64,000 bases of DNA from Sphingomonas sp. PL-96. Its GTDB lineage: Bacteria > Pseudomonadota > Alphaproteobacteria > Sphingomonadales > Sphingomonadaceae. The stretch lies in contig NZ_JAJFET010000005.1 of assembly GCF_020707215.1 (NCBI RefSeq), positions 124,001-188,000 on the forward strand, given 5' to 3'. Positions 60,503 through 64,000 of the stretch are shown one piece after another. Under the pieces are notes generated by a model, which was given only the letters and a program-made list of their open reading frames with translations, did no database searches and was not told the DNA's origin. The position numbers and the translations under genes were made by a program. The first letter of the stretch is position 1. The number at the start of each line of letters is the position of its first letter.

Positions 60503-61566
60503 CCATCCGCATCACCTGGGCGCGTGCCATCACCGCCCTGCTCGCGCTTGGCGCAGCCGGCATGCTCTTCGCCTGGTCGGGGCTGTTCAACGTCGCCGCT
60601 TCTTCCGGCCATTGGGCGATCACCGACTGGTTCCTGCACTGGACCATGCGCAACTCGGTCCGCACCCACACGATCATGGCAGGCGAACCCGCGCCGCGCG
60701 ACGACCGCGGGCTGGTGAGCGCCGCTGGCCACTTCAAGAACAGCTGCGCCGTGTGCCACGGGGCTCCCGGCGTACCGCCCTCGCCGGTGATGCAGGCCGC
60801 CACGCCCGCGGCACCCAATCTTTCGGTGAACGCGCGCGAATGGTCGGACGGACAGCTGTTCTGGATCGTCGAACATGGCGTGAAGTTCACCGGCATGCCG
60901 GCCTGGGCGGCCAAGGACCGGCCGGACGAGATCCGGCGCATGGTCGCCTTCGTCCGCCGCCTGCCGCGGATGACGCCCGCCGAATATCGCCAGCTGACCG
61001 AGCAGGCGCCCGCCGCGCCGGTGGCCGGCGTCCGGGACGCGACGCTGCGGTCGTGCACCGGCTGCCACGGCGCCGACGGGCGCGGCCGCGGTGCGGGCGA
61101 CATTCCGGTGCTGGGCGGCCAGAAGCCTGCCTATCTGCTCGCAGCGTTGCGCGCCTATGCCACCGGCAAGCGCGACAGCGCGGTGATGCGCAATGTCGCC
61201 GTCACCCTGTCCCCTGCGGAAATGGAGGCGCTGGCGCGCGCCTTTGCCGCCATGCCCGGACTGCCAGCGCAGCTCTCCGCCACTGGCAACGGCGAGCCTG
61301 CGCGCATCGTCGCCCAGGGGCTGCCGAAGCAGCAACTGCCCGCCTGTCGCTCCTGCCACGAACCCAACGGCCGCGCGCCGGTGCTGGAGGGGCAGAAGGC
61401 CACCTATATCGCCGACCGCCTGCGCGCCTGGCGCGGCGAAGAGGGCGAGATCGACGCCCGCCAGTCGCAGGCGACGATGCCGGTCATCGCCCGGCGCATC
61501 CCCGAAGAGATGATCGAGCCGCTGGCCGCGTATCTGGAGCATGGGGTTGCGAGCAGCGTCGACTGA
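60499..61566 (+). CDS. Membrane-anchored triheme cytochrome c
   Basis: A 355-residue protein with an N-terminal helix (about 8-30) and three c-haem motifs: CAVCH (about residue 87), CTGCH (about 189) and CRSCH (about 285). Likely axial methionines are in GMPAW, VMRNV and TMPVIA. The last gene of the oxidase operon, it may feed electrons from the bc1 complex or quinol to the CuA domain. No partner protein outside the operon is visible. Confidence 0.88.
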   Translation: MTIRITWARAITALLALGAAGMLFAWSGLFNVAASSGHWAITDWFLHWTMRNSVRTHTIMAGEPAPRDDRGLVSAAGHFKNSCAVCHGAPGVPPSPVMQAATPAAPNLSVNAREWSDGQLFWIVEHGVKFTGMPAWAAKDRPDEIRRMVAFVRRLPRMTPAEYRQLTEQAPAAPVAGVRDATLRSCTGCHGADGRGRGAGDIPVLGGQKPAYLLAALRAYATGKRDSAVMRNVAVTLSPAEMEALARAFAAMPGLPAQLSATGNGEPARIVAQGLPKQQLPACRSCHEPNGRAPVLEGQKATYIADRLRAWRGEEGEIDARQSQATMPVIARRIPEEMIEPLAAYLEHGVASSVD

Positions 61567-61591
61567 CGGGCGCGTGCGCAACGCCCTTCGT

Positions 61592-61675
61592 GCTCCCGCA
61601 ATGGCGGGAGCCCAGAGCGTCCTACGCCGCAGGCCGTTGTTCTGGCTTGCCCTGGATCCCTGCCTGCGCAGGGAT
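61592..61675. repeat. REP-like composite repeat, family A, copy 4
   Basis: Hairpin GCTCCCGC / GCGGGAGC (61592-61599 and 61604-61611) then, in inverted order, ATCCCTGC / GCAGGGAT (61656-61675) with CCTGGATCC. Located between the convergent cytochrome c and ahpF genes; likely terminator function. Confidence 0.65.
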
Positions 61676-61722
61676 ACGGAGGAGGAGAAGCAGCGCGACC
61701 CCAGGGCCGCGCCGCTCCCCGG

Positions 61723-63300
61723 TTACGCCGCCTGCGCGACGTCCACCGGCGCAAGCCGGATGAGGTAGTCGAACGCCGACAGCGCTGCCTTCGACCCCTC
61801 GCCCATCGCGATCACGATCTGCTTGAACGGCACCGTCGTCGCGTCGCCGGCGGCAAAGATGCCGGGCTGCGAGGTTTCGCCGCGATCGTCGATCTCGATC
61901 TCGCCGCGGGTGGTGAGGGCGACGGCACCCTTCAGCCATTCCGTGTTCGGCACCAGACCGATCTGCACGAAGATGCCCTCCAGCGCGATCTCGTGCGCGG
62001 AGCCGTGGTTGCGGTCCTTGTACACCAGACCCACGACCTTCTCGCCATCGCCCTTCACCTCAGTGGTGAGCGCCGAGGTGATGATCTTCACGTTCGGCAG
62101 GCTGGCGAGCTTGCGCTGCAGCACCGCGTCGGCGCGCAGATCGGTGTCATATTCGATCAGCGTCACGTGCGCGACGATACCGGCCAGATCGATCGCCGCC
62201 TCGACGCCCGAGTTGCCGCCGCCGATCACTGCCACGCGCTTGCCCTTGAACAGCGGACCGTCGCAGTGCGGGCAATAGGCTACGCCCTTGTTCTTGTACG
62301 CGTCCTCGCCCGGCACGTTCATCTGGCGCCAGCGGGCACCCGTCGACAGGATCACGGTGCGCGCCTTCAGCGATGCACCATTCTCCAGCCGCACCTCGTG
62401 CAGGCCACCCGGCTGGGCGGCCGGGATCAGCTTGTCGGCACGCTGCAGGTTCATGACGTCGACGTCATATTCCTTCACATGCTGCTCCAGGTGCGCGGCG
62501 AGCTTGGGCCCTTCGGTATGCGGCACCGAGATGAAGTTCTCGATCGCCATGGTGTCGAGCACCTGGCCGCCGAAACGCTCGGCCAGCACGCCGGTGCGGA
62601 TGCCCTTGCGCGCGGTGTAGATGGCGGCTGCGGCACCGGCCGGGCCACCGCCCACCACCAGCACGTCGAACGCATCCTTGGACCGGATCTTGTCGGCCGC
62701 ACGCGCAGAGGCGCCGCTGTCGATCTTGGCGACGATCTGCTCCAGCTCCATGCGGCCCTGGCCGAACACTTCGCCGTTCAGATAGACGGTCGGCACCGCC
62801 ATCACCTTGCGCGCCTCGACCTCTTCCTTGAACAGCGAGCCGTCGATCGAGACGTTGCTGATGCGCGGGTTGAGCACGCTCATCAGATTGAGCGCCTGCA
62901 CCACGTCCGGGCAGTTCTGGCACGACAGCGAGAAATAGGTTTCAAAGGCGAAATCGCCGTCGAGGTTCTTGATCTGCTCGATCAGGTCCTGCGCGGCCTT
63001 GGACGGGTGGCCACCGACCTGGAGCAGGGCCAGCACCAGCGAGGTGAACTCGTGGCCCATCGGGATGCCGGCAAAGCGTACGCCGATGTCGGTGCCGGTG
63101 CGGCGGATCTGGAAGCTGGGCTTGCGCGCGTCGTCGGCGTGGACGACTTCGATCTTGTCCGAAAGTGCAGCGATTTCGTTCAGCAGCTCGCCCAGCTCGC
63201 GCGACTTGGCGTCGGTGCCGAGCGAAGCGACGAGCTCGATCGGCTCGCGGATGTTGACCAGATAGGCCTTGAGCTGCTGCGTCAGATTGGCGTCGAGCAT
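61723..63300 (-). CDS. ahpF: Alkyl hydroperoxide reductase subunit F
   Basis: NAD(P)H- and FAD-dependent reductase that recycles AhpC. The 525-residue protein has an N-terminal double thioredoxin-like fold with a CQNC-like SCQNC centre (about residue 128), dinucleotide loop [11 protein letters not shown] and the C-terminal redox CPHCDG. The start [10 protein letters not shown] (63300) has GGAG upstream; an upstream in-frame codon at 63324 would be less usual. ahpC lies just upstream on the same strand, separated by a hairpin. Confidence 0.94.
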   Translation of the reverse strand: MLDANLTQQLKAYLVNIREPIELVASLGTDAKSRELGELLNEIAALSDKIEVVHADDARKPSFQIRRTGTDIGVRFAGIPMGHEFTSLVLALLQVGGHPSKAAQDLIEQIKNLDGDFAFETYFSLSCQNCPDVVQALNLMSVLNPRISNVSIDGSLFKEEVEARKVMAVPTVYLNGEVFGQGRMELEQIVAKIDSGASARAADKIRSKDAFDVLVVGGGPAGAAAAIYTARKGIRTGVLAERFGGQVLDTMAIENFISVPHTEGPKLAAHLEQHVKEYDVDVMNLQRADKLIPAAQPGGLHEVRLENGASLKARTVILSTGARWRQMNVPGEDAYKNKGVAYCPHCDGPLFKGKRVAVIGGGNSGVEAAIDLAGIVAHVTLIEYDTDLRADAVLQRKLASLPNVKIITSALTTEVKGDGEKVVGLVYKDRNHGSAHEIALEGIFVQIGLVPNTEWLKGAVALTTRGEIEIDDRGETSQPGIFAAGDATTVPFKQIVIAMGEGSKAALSAFDYLIRLAPVDVAQAA

Positions 63301-63322
63301 GGAAAACTCCGAAACTTGATAC

Positions 63323-63357
63323 AAAACGGCCCGGGGCGAACGGATTCACCCCGGGCC
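63323..63357 (-). terminator. Hairpin between ahpC and ahpF (terminator or attenuator)
   Basis: On the minus strand, GGCCCGGGG / CCCCGGGCC (nine-bp stem, twelve-base loop) is followed by GTTTTGT. It should partly terminate ahpC transcripts and lower ahpF relative to ahpC. Confidence 0.75.
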
Positions 63358-63384
63358 GCCTGGTTACCCAAGTGGCTGGGTAGC

Positions 63385-63948
63385 TTAGATCTTGCCGACC
63401 AGGTCGAGCGACGGGGCGAGCGTGGTTTCACCCTCTTCCCACTTCGCCGGACAGACTTCGCCCGGGTGCGCTGCAACATACTGCGCGGCCTTGATCTTGC
63501 GCAGAAGCTCGACGGCGTTGCGGCCGACGCCTTCCGAGGTGATCTCGACGAACTGGATCACGCCTTCCGGATCGACCACGAAGGTCGCACGGTCGGCGAG
63601 GCCCGCACCTTCGCGCATCACGCCGAAGTTGTTGGTGATCGTGCCGGCAGCATCACCCAGCATGGTGAAGTTGATCTTGCCGATCGCGGGCGAGGTGTCG
63701 TGCCACGCCTTGTGGCTGAAATGCGTGTCGGTCGAGACGCTGTAGATCTCGACGCCCAGGTTCTGGAACGCGTCGTAGTTGTCGGCCAGGTCTTCCAGCT
63801 CCGTCGGGCAGACGAAGGTGAAGTCGGCCGGGTAGAAGAAGAACACTGCCCACTTGCCCGCAACGTCGCGGTCGCTGACTTCCAGGAACTTGCCCTGGCG
63901 GTAGGCCTGCGTCGTAAACGGCTTCAGCGAGCTACCAATGATTCCCAT
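63385..63948 (-). CDS. ahpC: Alkyl hydroperoxide reductase subunit C (peroxiredoxin)
   Basis: 2-Cys peroxiredoxin that reduces H2O2 and organic peroxides. The 187-residue protein has peroxidatic Cys in [11 protein letters not shown] (about residue 47) and resolving Cys in [10 protein letters not shown] (about residue 166). GGAG seven bases before ATG 63948. Only 52 bp upstream are visible, so an OxyR site cannot be assessed. Confidence 0.95.
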   Translation of the reverse strand: MGIIGSSLKPFTTQAYRQGKFLEVSDRDVAGKWAVFFFYPADFTFVCPTELEDLADNYDAFQNLGVEIYSVSTDTHFSHKAWHDTSPAIGKINFTMLGDAAGTITNNFGVMREGAGLADRATFVVDPEGVIQFVEITSEGVGRNAVELLRKIKAAQYVAAHPGEVCPAKWEEGETTLAPSLDLVGKI

Positions 63949-64000
63949 TCCAAATCTCCATGCTGCGGATGCGAAGGAGATAGGGGCGGGCTCCCGCAGA

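Overview
The window is GC-rich chromosomal DNA from an alphaproteobacterium, most likely a carotenoid-producing member of the Sphingomonadaceae (Sphingomonas-like). Evidence: a crtY-crtI-crtB carotenoid operon, a CcrM-type GANTC methyltransferase, a three-gene proton-translocating transhydrogenase (pntAA/pntAB/pntB), MJ0042 zinc-ribbon and DUF2141 proteins, frequent NTGA stop/start overlaps, and small dispersed REP-like hairpins between genes. Nearly all of it is coding. I see no prophage, insertion sequence, CRISPR array or rRNA operon; there is one tRNA (Leu, GAG).

Layout. 1-8.0 kb (minus strand): a DNA replication/repair block, gyrB (3' end cut by the window edge), a ZIP transporter, a DEAD-box helicase, recF and dnaN, with one plus-strand lipoprotein gene between recF and dnaN. 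8.1-14.3 kb: outer-membrane barrel, histidine phosphatase, IalB-like protein, rlmN, TauE/SafE permease, flavin reductase, and a cytochrome b/molybdopterin oxidoreductase pair. 14.3-17.1 kb: overlapping ftsE-ftsX-ydcF-plsC operon; the zinc-ribbon gene diverges from it. 18.3-26.5 kb: MATE pump, tRNA-Leu, then carotenoid genes (crtY-crtI-LOG-crtB one way; a di-iron hydroxylase and DUF2141 protein the other way) and a MipA barrel. 26.6-31.8 kb: nth, dapB, a small WYL-like protein, sirtuin, era, rnc, lepB. 31.9-42.9 kb: pgi, glutathione reductase, a dicarboxylate/cation symporter, glmM-DUF1272-thiD-rnhB (thiD fused to a VOC domain), ccrM, folP, a lipoprotein. 43-48.3 kb: an NtrC-type regulator diverging from a small aa3-oxidase subunit IV gene and the transhydrogenase operon, which also carries a nucleoside deoxyribosyltransferase. 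48.4-51.9 kb: a receiver-MarR regulator and a PepSY/response regulator/histidine kinase operon. 52-55.9 kb: an ABC-F ATPase and a CocE-type hydrolase. 56-61.6 kb: a five-gene, end-overlapping alternative cytochrome c oxidase operon. 61.7-64 kb: ahpC-ahpF peroxide reductase.

Most of the window is housekeeping. The items I would look at first are a run of GANTC sites directly upstream of ccrM (suggesting methylation-dependent autoregulation), the alternative oxidase operon whose fused subunit I-III appears to lack the usual K-channel lysine, the ThiD-VOC fusion, the NtrC-type regulator with GAFPGA instead of GAFTGA, the long overlap between the carotenoid-type hydroxylase and the DUF2141 gene, and two families of intergenic palindromic repeats.
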